Shown one piece after another: positions 9,080 to 18,187 of a stretch of DNA of 64,000 nt (within the stretch, counting starts at the first letter, position 1; every line of letters begins with the position of its first letter). The translations under genes were made by a program, and so were the position numbers. Below the pieces are notes generated by a model, which was given only the letters and a program-made list of their open reading frames with translations, did not search any database and had not been told where the DNA came from. The stretch is from assembly GCF_009729095.1 (NCBI RefSeq), contig NZ_VTGX01000001.1, positions 1,922,001-1,986,000 on the forward strand. Reading direction: 5' to 3'. This stretch comes from Mycolicibacterium sp. CBMA 247 (GTDB taxonomy: Bacteria > Actinomycetota > Actinomycetes > Mycobacteriales > Mycobacteriaceae).

Positions 9080-9886
9080 ATCAACGAATCCGCTCCAGCA
9101 CCCCCGCAGGCGGGGTGGTTCACCGATCCGTGGAACGCTCAGCAGATCCGGTACTTCGACGGTCAACAATGGACGGCCCACGTCGCGCAGCCGGAGACCT
9201 CTGCACCACTACCTTCTCCACCGGTCTCGTCAGGCGGGTACCCGTTCGGGGAACCCACGCTGTTCCTGCAACCCATCCGCGGCGGACCAGGCTCCGATAT
9301 TCGCTGCTCGATTACAAACCCGCATGGACAACCACTGGCGCTGATCCAACCACTGGGAGAATTCCCGCCGGGGTCGGTTCGGGAATTGAGCAAGCTCGTA
9401 TTCGAAGTGGTTCGGCCCAACGGAATCCAACTACTGCAATTCACTCGAACCACTGGCGCCATGGGCCGGGGTCACCACCGCCTGCAAGTTAACGACACTG
9501 CCGGCCATGAACTCGGCTGTCTCCGGCAAACGAGCTCATACTGGCAGTACTTGCGAACGCCCTGGATGTCTGTCGACCTCGAATGTCAGGATCAGCGCCT
9601 GGGTAGCACCAAGATACGTACCCACATCCCCCCGTTCACCGCATTGGAACTCGACGCTCCCATCACCGACGCGAACGGTACAGAGATCGGACGAGTACGT
9701 AGTCAGCCGAACCAATCTAGGCTTACGCGCGGGCTCGGGATGACGAAGACAACCTTCGACTACAGTCTCGATTGCGCGCGCCCCACTTCCCCACCAATGC
9801 CCGCCCTGATCTTGGCCACAACATTTGCGCATTTTCTGTATGACGACCTCACTTCGGTGGCACCGCTTTCCGGTTGGTCCCGGTGA
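9080..9886 (+). CDS. DUF2510 / scramblase-like protein, copy 3 (AUC start)
   Basis: Third paralogue, 268 residues from AUC 9080. DUF2510 (GWFTDPWNAQQIRYFDGQQWT) leads to an SGGYPFGEPTLF linker, then a scramblase/LURP-one-like domain with SSYWQYLRTPWMSVDLE (compare SSYWRRVRSARLAVRLE in copy 1). It ends FAHFLYDDL. AGGGG lies 6 nt before the AUC. The frame is open further upstream to GTG 8990, with an intervening TTG 9059, but that extension has no similarity to the paralogues and no ribosome-binding site. It follows the EspH-like gene by 120 bp. The nearly identical domain order of three genes within 5 kb points to recent local duplication. Confidence 0.7.
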   Translation: MNESAPAPPQAGWFTDPWNAQQIRYFDGQQWTAHVAQPETSAPLPSPPVSSGGYPFGEPTLFLQPIRGGPGSDIRCSITNPHGQPLALIQPLGEFPPGSVRELSKLVFEVVRPNGIQLLQFTRTTGAMGRGHHRLQVNDTAGHELGCLRQTSSYWQYLRTPWMSVDLECQDQRLGSTKIRTHIPPFTALELDAPITDANGTEIGRVRSQPNQSRLTRGLGMTKTTFDYSLDCARPTSPPMPALILATTFAHFLYDDLTSVAPLSGWSR

Positions 9887-9967
9887 GTGAACCGTTGGCC
9901 GGGGCTCCAGCACGTCGCCCCTGTCTACGGTCGTTCCGGAGACTGCATACGCACCTTTGCTCAACGT

Positions 9968-9980
9968 CCAAAATTGGTGC
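9968..9980 (+). promoter_or_regulatory. Shared motif CCAAAATTGGTGC upstream of the EspA-like gene
   Basis: Identical to 7824-7836 and located 58 bp before the EspA/EspE-like ATG. Here it overlaps a second perfect dyad, GGTGC-GTA-GCACC (9976-9988). A regulatory role is inferred from repetition and placement. Confidence 0.4.
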
Positions 9981-10038
9981 GTAGCACCGTTTTGAGACGC
10001 TGTTAGGCTCACCTCAACGAAGGAGGGGTCGGACCGAG

Positions 10039-10755
10039 ATGAGCTTCTGGGACGCAGCAGAAAAGGTTAGCGACGTGCTCGGCAAGAGCGAGACGGTAAC
10101 CAACCTCGGGAATGCCAACACGGTGTTGTCGACGAGTTCTCATAATGATGCCGGGGACAAGCTCGGGTTGGGCTCGGACGCGATCGGCATCGTGCAGATG
10201 TTTCTCAAGAATTCGTACGCAACCCCCATCATTTCAGCTGGCCTGTTGGCCATCCAGGGAATGACCCTCACCTGCGGGATCGGCAATCCAGACAGCGGTG
10301 ACAGATTCGGGCGCGGCTCAGAGCAGCTCGGCGATGTCGGCCAAACATTGGAGTCGGCGACTCCAACGGACAATTGGCAAGGGGACGCCTCGCGCGCCTA
10401 CACGACCCAGGACTCCAAGCAACAGGAACGTGCGCGCACGATCGCGGAAGCAGACAAGAAGATAGAAGCTGTCATCAGCAAACAAGCTGACCAGGTTAAT
10501 CAGGCACGTTCTTTTCTCGGGACCTGCGCAACGGTACTCGGCTATGCCATCCTGCCGGCAATGGCTGCGAAGGCGTTTCCGGCCACGGCACCATTCGCGA
10601 TAGCAATTGAGGTTGGCGCCGTTGCTGGGGCCGTCCCTCCCAGTGCGGCAAGGATGACGGTGATGTCCGCCAACGCGGCAACAAATGCTGTCGAGATCGG
10701 CCAGGCCATGGGGCAATACGCCAAGGTGGCCGCAAGCGCGACGTTCGGCAAGTAG
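10039..10755 (+). CDS. EspA/EspE-like ESX substrate
   Basis: This 238-residue protein has a W-x-G motif at W113-Q-G115 followed by AxxxY-T-T-Q-D (YxxxD, Y121-D125). That is the WxG...Y arrangement found in the N-terminal domain of EspA and EspE. A long charged helix follows (about 125-155), then Ala/Gly-rich hydrophobic segments (160-205), again as in EspA. It is shorter than EspA (392) or EspE (402). A strong GGAGGGG ribosome-binding site lies upstream of ATG 10039. Together with the EspC-like and EspH-like proteins it suggests a complete substrate/partner/chaperone module, probably exported by an ESX system encoded elsewhere. Confidence 0.65.
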   Translation: MSFWDAAEKVSDVLGKSETVTNLGNANTVLSTSSHNDAGDKLGLGSDAIGIVQMFLKNSYATPIISAGLLAIQGMTLTCGIGNPDSGDRFGRGSEQLGDVGQTLESATPTDNWQGDASRAYTTQDSKQQERARTIAEADKKIEAVISKQADQVNQARSFLGTCATVLGYAILPAMAAKAFPATAPFAIAIEVGAVAGAVPPSAARMTVMSANAATNAVEIGQAMGQYAKVAASATFGK

Positions 10756-10811
10756 GAACCGACCGGGAGGTCGCCCGCGGTAACGCTGGTGTGGGTACTT
10801 CGACGCGAGGT

Positions 10812-10967
10812 ATGGACCCGTCTGATCCCCACCATCGTGTTCTCCGTGCTCGCGAGTACTGTGCCGGCGCGAACACCGCGATCCTCGTGCTTGGTTGCTG
10901 GGCCATCGTCGGTCTGATGTTGCTGATCATCGCCGCTTTGCGGCGGGCCGGACGTAACCGCGCTTAA
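10812..10967 (+). CDS. Small single-pass membrane protein (51 residues)
   Basis: A short frame of 51 codons between the EspA-like gene and the flavohaemoprotein. A polar N-terminus (MDPSDPHHRVLRAREYC) leads to one clear transmembrane segment (AILVLGCWAIVGLMLLIIAA, residues 23-42) and a basic tail (LRRAGRNRA). The positive-inside rule places the C-terminus in the cytosol. A GTG at 10791 would add seven residues. The ribosome-binding site is weak for both starts. It shares the strand and spacing of the Esp-type genes and may be part of that cluster. No family recognised. Confidence 0.5.
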   Translation: MDPSDPHHRVLRAREYCAGANTAILVLGCWAIVGLMLLIIAALRRAGRNRA

Positions 10968-10978
10968 GATGCAGCTCT

Positions 10979-12145
10979 GTGGGCCTCGATGACCGTGAAG
11001 CACTGGAGACACTGCAGAATGCCGTCGACCCCGAGCAAGGCTCAGAGTCGCTGATCCGCGATTTCTACACCCAGTGGTTCGCCACCGACCTCTCGGCCCG
11101 CGATCTGTTTCCCCCCGACATGGACAGCCACCGCGACGTCTTTGCCCGCGCCCTGACCTGGCTGTTCGGGGAGTTGATCGCCCAGCGCGCCGAGGAGCCG
11201 GTGGCGTTTTTGGCTCAACTCGGCAGAGACCATCGCAAGTACGGCGTGACGCAGAGCCATTACGACTCGATGCAGGATGCCCTGTACAACGCGCTGCGCA
11301 CCCACCTCGAGGCCGACTGGGACGATCGCCTGGCCGAGACCACCCACGACGCGGTCGCCCTGATCATCGGCGTGATGCGCGGGGCGGCCGACGCCGAGGA
11401 ATCCCCGGCCTACGGCGACGGCACCGTCATCGAGCACCATCGGGTCACCCGCGATGTCTCGGTGATCCGATTGCAGCTCGACCAGGCGCTGTTCTACCAC
11501 CCCGGCCAGTACGTCACCGTCCAGGTGCCGCAGTGGCCGCGGCGTTGGCGCTACCTGAGCCCGGCCATCCCCGCCGACCGCTCGGGGGGCATCGAGTTCC
11601 ATGTCCGGTCGGTCCCCGGTGGGATGGTGAGCACCGCCGTCGTCGCCGAGACCAAGATCGGGGACCGCTGGCGGCTGTCCAGCCCGCACGGCGGGCTGCA
11701 CGTCGACCGTGACGGCGAAGATGTGCTGATGGTGGCGGGCAGCACGGGCCTGGCCCCGCTGCGCAACCTCATCATGGACATGACGTTGCACGGGGAGAAT
11801 CCCCGCGTGCACTTGTTCTTCGGTGGCCGCTATCCGTCCGACCTGTACGATCTGAAAACGCTGTGGCACATCGCCTCGACGAACCCGTGGCTGTCGGTGA
11901 CCCCGGTGTCCGAGTACAGCACCGATCCGCCCTGGGCCGGCCAGTATCCCGACGTCCAACCGCCGCGCGGCCTGCACGTGCGCCAAACCGGCACCCTGGC
12001 CGAAGTGGTGACCAGATTCGGCAATTGGGGCGATCGGCAGATTCTGATCTGCGGTGGCCCCGATATGGTCACCGCCACCAAAGCCGCCCTGGTCGAACGA
12101 GGGGCGCCGGCCGACCGCATCCAGCACGACCCGTTGACGCGCTGA
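10979..12145 (+). CDS. Globin-coupled FAD/NAD(P)H oxidoreductase (Rv0385-like flavohaemoprotein)
   Basis: This 388-residue protein has an N-terminal globin-like domain (about 1-140), then an FAD-binding ferredoxin-reductase barrel (PGQYVTVQVP and RRWRYLSPA, about 170-195). A C-terminal NAD-binding domain follows (VAGSTGLAPLRNLI, about 255-268; ICGGPDMV near the end). Such flavohaemoprotein-type enzymes pass electrons from NAD(P)H through FAD to haem and often handle NO or oxygen. The start is GTG 10979. In M. tuberculosis the corresponding gene Rv0385 sits beside clpB (Rv0384c). Here about 7 kb of accessory genes separates them. The exact electron acceptor is uncertain. Confidence 0.82.
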   Translation: MGLDDREALETLQNAVDPEQGSESLIRDFYTQWFATDLSARDLFPPDMDSHRDVFARALTWLFGELIAQRAEEPVAFLAQLGRDHRKYGVTQSHYDSMQDALYNALRTHLEADWDDRLAETTHDAVALIIGVMRGAADAEESPAYGDGTVIEHHRVTRDVSVIRLQLDQALFYHPGQYVTVQVPQWPRRWRYLSPAIPADRSGGIEFHVRSVPGGMVSTAVVAETKIGDRWRLSSPHGGLHVDRDGEDVLMVAGSTGLAPLRNLIMDMTLHGENPRVHLFFGGRYPSDLYDLKTLWHIASTNPWLSVTPVSEYSTDPPWAGQYPDVQPPRGLHVRQTGTLAEVVTRFGNWGDRQILICGGPDMVTATKAALVERGAPADRIQHDPLTR

Positions 12146-12163
12146 GGGTGCCAGACTGGCGCC

Positions 12164-13075
12164 ATGGCCGAGGTCCAACCAGTCACCTTGCATGACCCGT
12201 CGTCCTCGCTGACGGCCACCTACGTTCCGGCCGCGGGGATGGTCTGCACGTCGTTGGCCGACGAACGGGCCGATGGCATCGTCGAATATCTGGGCCAGCG
12301 GCGCGGGCTGCAGGCCTACATCACCGACGGCAAGACGATGGGCATCCCGATCCTCTATCCGTGGGCAAACCGCCTGAGCGCCAACGAGTATCGCGCCGTG
12401 GACACGGTGGTGAACCTGACGCCGGGGGTGGATGGGGTACGCGGCGACACGCACGGGGCGCCGATCCACGGCGTGCTCGCCGGCAATCCGGACTGGCAGG
12501 TGATCGACCAGTCCGAGAACACACTGGTGACATCCCTGAACTGGGACGCCGATCCGAGACTGCTGGCGACGTTCCCGTTCCCGCACCACCTGCGCATGAC
12601 GGTGACGCTGGCCGACCGGACCCTCGCCGTGGCCACCACGGTGACGCCGACCGGGGCCCGATCCGTCCCGCTGTGTTACGGCTACCACCCGTACGTGACG
12701 ATTCCCGGTGTGCCACGGGAGGATTGGCACTTACAGACCCCCACCATGCAGCATCTGCTCGTGGATGATCGGGGCCTGCCCACCGGCGAATCGCGGCAGT
12801 GGCCGGGTGCGACGAAGCGCCTGGGCACCACGGAACTGGACGACGGATTCGACGTCGACGACGGAGCGGTGTTCACGCTCTCCGGGGGTGCGCACCAGAT
12901 CGAGGTCACCTTCGAGCGGGGCTACGGCGCTGCGCAGCTGTTCGCGCCGGGCAGCGACAACGTGGTGGGCATCGAGCCGATGGCCGCACCGACCGACGCC
13001 CTGCGCCGCGGAAATTACAAAATGGCCGCCCCCGGAAATCCGGAGACGGCCACCTTTTCGATCAAAGTCGGCTAG
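12164..13075 (+). CDS. Aldose 1-epimerase family protein
   Basis: This 303-residue protein has the galactose-mutarotase fold signature: PWANR (residues 66-70), PIHG with H102, the catalytic His in CYGYHPY (H175) and the catalytic Glu in VGIEPMAAPTDA (E271). These enzymes interconvert anomers of hexoses and related sugars. The length and residues look intact. It begins 18 bp after the flavohaemoprotein, so the two are likely cotranscribed. It converges on hspR with only 36 bp between, and that gap contains part of a tandem duplication. Confidence 0.88.
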   Translation: MAEVQPVTLHDPSSSLTATYVPAAGMVCTSLADERADGIVEYLGQRRGLQAYITDGKTMGIPILYPWANRLSANEYRAVDTVVNLTPGVDGVRGDTHGAPIHGVLAGNPDWQVIDQSENTLVTSLNWDADPRLLATFPFPHHLRMTVTLADRTLAVATTVTPTGARSVPLCYGYHPYVTIPGVPREDWHLQTPTMQHLLVDDRGLPTGESRQWPGATKRLGTTELDDGFDVDDGAVFTLSGGAHQIEVTFERGYGAAQLFAPGSDNVVGIEPMAAPTDALRRGNYKMAAPGNPETATFSIKVG

Positions 13076-13081
13076 CGCGGG

Positions 13082-13137
13082 CCCTACAGCTCACGTCGCC
13101 GCCGGGCGGCCCTACAGCTCACGTCGCCGCCGGGCGG
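13082..13137. repeat. Perfect 28-bp tandem duplication at the 3' end of hspR
   Basis: CCCTACAGCTCACGTCGCCG followed by CCGGGCGG occurs at 13082-13109 and again, identically, at 13110-13137. The second copy encodes the last residues and stop codon of HspR on the minus strand (RRRREL then TAG at 13112-13114). The first copy lies beyond the stop. It looks like a recent slippage duplication that leaves hspR intact. Confidence 0.95.
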
Positions 13138-13501
13138 CTCCGGGCTGCCACAGGACCACCGCTTTGGACGACACCGAAACGTCGTGGCGCTGATCGGTGC
13201 TGAGCTGCTCGACCCTTTGGGACAGCTCGGAGACCCGTGCGCGCAACGCATCAACCTGATTGGTGAGTTCGATGATGCGCTTGATGCCGGCCAGGTTGAC
13301 GCCTTCGTCCTGCGACAGCCGCTGCACTTCACGCAGCAGGTCGACGTCACGCTCGGAGTAACGACGCCCGCCACCGGAACTGCGCTGCGGGCTGACCAGG
13401 CCGAGCCGGTCGTATGTGCGCAGGGTCTGCGCGTGCATACCGGCCAGCTCGGCGGCCACCGAGATCAGAAACGTATGGGCTTCCTCTTTACGCTGGCTCA
13501 T
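13112..13501 (-). CDS. hspR: MerR-family heat-shock repressor HspR
   Basis: This 129-residue repressor has an N-terminal winged helix-turn-helix of the MerR type ([30 protein letters not shown]), then a coiled coil (about 75-105). It binds HAIR sites, with DnaK as corepressor in actinobacteria, and controls dnaK and clpB. HAIR sites are visible before both. ATG 13501 is chosen because it overlaps the dnaJ stop codon (ATGA), the usual operon junction. A GTG at 13516 is the alternative. Last gene of dnaK-grpE-dnaJ-hspR. Confidence 0.95.
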   Translation of the reverse strand: MSQRKEEAHTFLISVAAELAGMHAQTLRTYDRLGLVSPQRSSGGGRRYSERDVDLLREVQRLSQDEGVNLAGIKRIIELTNQVDALRARVSELSQRVEQLSTDQRHDVSVSSKAVVLWQPGAARRRREL

Positions 13502-14664
13502 ACGTTGCCCGCCCACCCGGCACGCGGGTCGAACCCGCTGGCCCGTTCGGCTTTCGCGTAGGCCTCCAGCGCTTCGGCCGCTTCACCTTCCAGGTTCGGC
13601 GGTACCGCTACCTTCACCGTGACCAGCAGGTCACCGTGGCCGCCGGAGCGTTTGGGCACCCCACGACCGCGCACCCGTAGGATCCGGCCGTCGGAGGTAC
13701 CCTTGGGCACCCGTACTCCGACCTTGCCGTCCAGGGTGGGAACGGAAAGCGTTGCACCCAGCGCCAATTCGTGGAAGCTGACCGGAACGCTGACGGTCAG
13801 GTCGTCACCTTCACGTCCGAACACCTTGTCGGGACGCACATGCACAGTGACGTAGAGGTCACCGGACGGCGCACCCCGCAGCCCGGCTTCACCCTGGCCG
13901 GCCAGCCGGATGCGCTGACCGTCCTGCACCCCCGGTGGAATCCGCACGTTGATCGTGCGGGTCCGGGTGGTGACGCCGGTGCCCTGGCATTCGGCGCAGG
14001 GGTGCTCGATGAGCGAGCCGCTGCCCCGGCATTCGGTGCAGGGCTCGGAGAATCCGAACGCCCCCTGGTTGCGGTTGACCACACCCGAGCCGTTGCAGTT
14101 CGGGCACACCTTCGGGCTGGTACCCGGCCGCGCACCGCTGCCATGGCAGTTGGTGCAGGGCGCCGGGCTGGTCAGCCGCAGCGGCATGGCCACGCCCTTG
14201 GTGGCTTCCAGGAAGGACAGCTCGGTTTCGGTTTCCAGGTCATTGCCCCGACGGGGCCGGCTCGGCCGCGGTTGTGCACCGCGCCCGAACAGCCCGCCGA
14301 AGAGGTCACCGATGTTCGCGCCGCCGCTCTGGCCAGCCGCGTCGAACAGGTCCCCCAGGTTGAATTCGGCTCCGTCGGAGCCGAATCCGCCACTGAAGTT
14401 CCCGCCCGGGGTGAACCGACGCCCACCCCCGGCGAACAACCGACGGGTCTCGTCATACTCCTTGCGCTTCGCGGGATCCGACAGAACACTGTTCGCCTCA
14501 GAAACCGCCTTGAACCGCTCCGCCGCGCCCGAATCGGGATTACGGTCGGGATGCAGTTCGGAGGCCAGTTTCCGGTAGGCCTTCTTGATCTCGTCGGCGC
14601 TGGCGTCAGAGGAGACGCCGAGTTCCTTGTAGAAGTCCTTTTCGACCCACTCGCGTTGGGCCAT
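13498..14664 (-). CDS. dnaJ: Chaperone DnaJ (DnaJ1)
   Basis: This 388-residue Hsp40 co-chaperone stimulates DnaK ATP hydrolysis and delivers clients. It shows the J domain (HPD at about residue 38), a Gly/Phe-rich linker (about 75-125), and four CxxCxGxG zinc motifs ([32 protein letters not shown]). C-terminal substrate-binding beta domains follow. The full J-G/F-Zn-C order marks a class A DnaJ. It is the third gene of the dnaK operon, 40 bp after grpE, and its stop overlaps the hspR start by 4 bp. Confidence 0.98.
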   Translation of the reverse strand: MAQREWVEKDFYKELGVSSDASADEIKKAYRKLASELHPDRNPDSGAAERFKAVSEANSVLSDPAKRKEYDETRRLFAGGGRRFTPGGNFSGGFGSDGAEFNLGDLFDAAGQSGGANIGDLFGGLFGRGAQPRPSRPRRGNDLETETELSFLEATKGVAMPLRLTSPAPCTNCHGSGARPGTSPKVCPNCNGSGVVNRNQGAFGFSEPCTECRGSGSLIEHPCAECQGTGVTTRTRTINVRIPPGVQDGQRIRLAGQGEAGLRGAPSGDLYVTVHVRPDKVFGREGDDLTVSVPVSFHELALGATLSVPTLDGKVGVRVPKGTSDGRILRVRGRGVPKRSGGHGDLLVTVKVAVPPNLEGEAAEALEAYAKAERASGFDPRAGWAGNV

Positions 14665-14704
14665 GCTGCGCCACCTCCTTACCTCTTCTCTCTAGTCCGA
14701 TTGT

Positions 14705-15315
14705 CTAACTGTCTGATTCTGCGGCCTGATCGCCGGTCGCGTCAGCGTTATCCGCTTCGGCCTCCGGCACGGTGTCGACCACGCCGACGAGGGCGTGCCT
14801 GACCACCTGGTCACCGATCCGGTAACCCCGGCGCATCACGGTCCCGACAACGGGGTGCGTACCCTCGCCCTCGTGTTGCACAGCCTCGTGCAGCGACGGG
14901 TCGAACTCGTCACCCTCCTCGCCGAAGCCGGACAGGCCCTGCCCTTCAAGGGCGCTGACGAGCTTGTCGGAGACCGACTTGAGCGGCCCGGATTCCAGGT
15001 CACCGTGACTGCGGGCCCGGTCCAGGTCGTCGAGCACACCCAACAGCTGGGTGATGACGGCAGACTTGGCACGGTCGGCAGTGACCTGCTGATCGCGCAG
15101 TGCCCGCTTGCGGTAGTTGTCGTATTCGGCCTTCACGCGCTGCAGCGTGGTCTTGAGCTCGGCAACCTCGTCGCTCTCGCTCGCCGGCTCCCCGGCAGCG
15201 GAGGCGGCCGGAGCCGGCCCACCAAGGGCCGGCTCCTGCTCACGTACCTCACCGGTGTCGGGATCGATGCGCCGCTTGTCGGTGATGGTCACCGGCTCGT
15301 GCGAATCGTTCTCGC

Positions 15316-15319
<4 letters not shown>
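14705..15319 (-). CDS. grpE: Nucleotide exchange factor GrpE
   Basis: This 204-residue DnaK nucleotide-exchange factor has a disordered acidic N-terminus, a long coiled-coil dimerisation helix (about 50-115, with [16 protein letters not shown]), and the C-terminal beta-wing signature ([31 protein letters not shown]). The GTG start overlaps the dnaK stop by 4 bp (GTGA), showing translational coupling. Its role is to replace ADP by ATP on DnaK. Confidence 0.98.
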
Positions 15320-17178
<1,859 letters not shown>

Positions 17179-17221
17179 GGTGTTGCCTCCTGATAGAGAT
17201 ATAGGGGTCTGAGCGGACTGC

Positions 17222-17244
17222 GCTCAAGCCTGCTCTGATTGAGC
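17222..17244 (-). promoter_or_regulatory. Secondary GCTCAA/TTGAGC inverted repeat in the dnaK leader
   Basis: GCTCAA-N11-TTGAGC is a perfect 6-bp dyad using HAIR-type half-sites in the opposite orientation. It lies between the main HAIR and the dnaK start. It may be an auxiliary HspR contact or a leader hairpin. Confidence 0.35.
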
Positions 17245-17262
17245 ATAGATTGTCAACCTAGA

Positions 17263-17283
17263 CTTGAGTCACAGTCACTCAAC
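17263..17283 (-). promoter_or_regulatory. HAIR operator upstream of dnaK
   Basis: CTTGAGT-CACAGTC-ACTCAAC matches the HspR operator consensus CTTGAGT-N7-ACTCAAG in 13 of 14 positions. It is placed 84 bp before the dnaK start, as expected for autoregulation of the operon by HspR. Confidence 0.9.
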
Positions 17284-17413
17284 TTGCTGTCGATGGGGTC
17301 AACGAGGGCCCATACGGATTTGTTCCCGGCATTCCGAGATGTCGGATCCCGGTTTCCGTGTCCAAGTCCAATTTGCGTGTCCACGACGTGTCCAGGTGTG
17401 TCGTTGTCTCAAT

Positions 17414-18187
17414 ATGACGTCCATCACGGGCAGACTTCAGCGCGTGGGCAAGACCCGGCTCGGGAGTACGCAGTGCCACTATGTGTCAGCCGATGGCGAC
17501 GAGCACGTGACGACGGTCGACGAGGTGCACATGGCGTCGGTCGTTGCGGGCCAGCCGGTCCGGCCGATCCGGTCATTCGCGGGCCAGAAGCACTATCCAG
17601 GCTTGTTCTGGTCCGTGACCACGGGGACTCACCTGAAGTACGAGAGCCTGCTGGAACGTGACCGGTTTTTGTTGGCCGATTTCAATCCAGAGGTTGTTGG
17701 CATTGCGCCTCAACCCTTTTGGCTTGTTGGCGACGATGACGGAACGACTCGCCGCCATGTCCCGGACCTACTGCTGCGCCGCCGGGACAGCAGCTTTGTG
17801 GTGGTGGACGTCAAACCCGCGGACTTCGTGACGCACCCCAAAGTTTCGGCTGTTTTCGGATGGACTTCACGTATCTGCGCATCACGGGGATGGGGGTATG
17901 AGGTGTGGACCGGAGCCGACGCCGTCGTACTCGCCAACGTCCGTCACATTGCCGCCGGCAGGCGAGGCGAATTTATTGCCGATACGGCAGTCGCCGATGT
18001 CCGATCTGCCGTCAGGCCAGGCCTGACACTCGGCCAACTGGAGTCGGCGACGAAACAGCCGCGCTGGGCAGCCCGAAGGGCGGTGCTGCGGTTGCTCTGG
18101 CAACACGAACTCCGTGCCGACCTGACGCGTCCGCTGGGCACACATTCGATTGTTGAAACGGGAGCTCACCTTGACTGCTGCGATTGA
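17414..18187 (+). CDS. tnsA: TnsA-like transposon endonuclease
   Basis: This 257-residue protein resembles the Tn7 TnsA endonuclease, which cuts the 5' strand at transposon ends to allow cut-and-paste movement. The restriction-enzyme-like active site is visible: E77 in LKYESLLERDRF, D118 in RHVPDLLLRR, and the D132-V-K134 pair in VVVDVKP. A C-terminal helical domain follows. ATG 17414 is chosen, since the frame is open further upstream without similarity. It overlaps the next gene (TnsB) by 17 bp. The upstream 120 bp contain several GTGTC repeats that could be transposase contacts. Confidence 0.8.
   Translation: MTSITGRLQRVGKTRLGSTQCHYVSADGDEHVTTVDEVHMASVVAGQPVRPIRSFAGQKHYPGLFWSVTTGTHLKYESLLERDRFLLADFNPEVVGIAPQPFWLVGDDDGTTRRHVPDLLLRRRDSSFVVVDVKPADFVTHPKVSAVFGWTSRICASRGWGYEVWTGADAVVLANVRHIAAGRRGEFIADTAVADVRSAVRPGLTLGQLESATKQPRWAARRAVLRLLWQHELRADLTRPLGTHSIVETGAHLDCCD

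Noticed and set aside
11042..12730. 562-codon minus-strand frame opposite the flavohaemoprotein and epimerase genes
   Set aside because: Antisense shadow of two well-supported genes; composition dominated by His, Arg and Gly.
17284..18187. CRISPR-associated or Cas12k-type Tn7 system
   Set aside because: No cas genes, repeats or guide-like array are seen near tnsA-tniQ; only the four tns/tni genes are supported.
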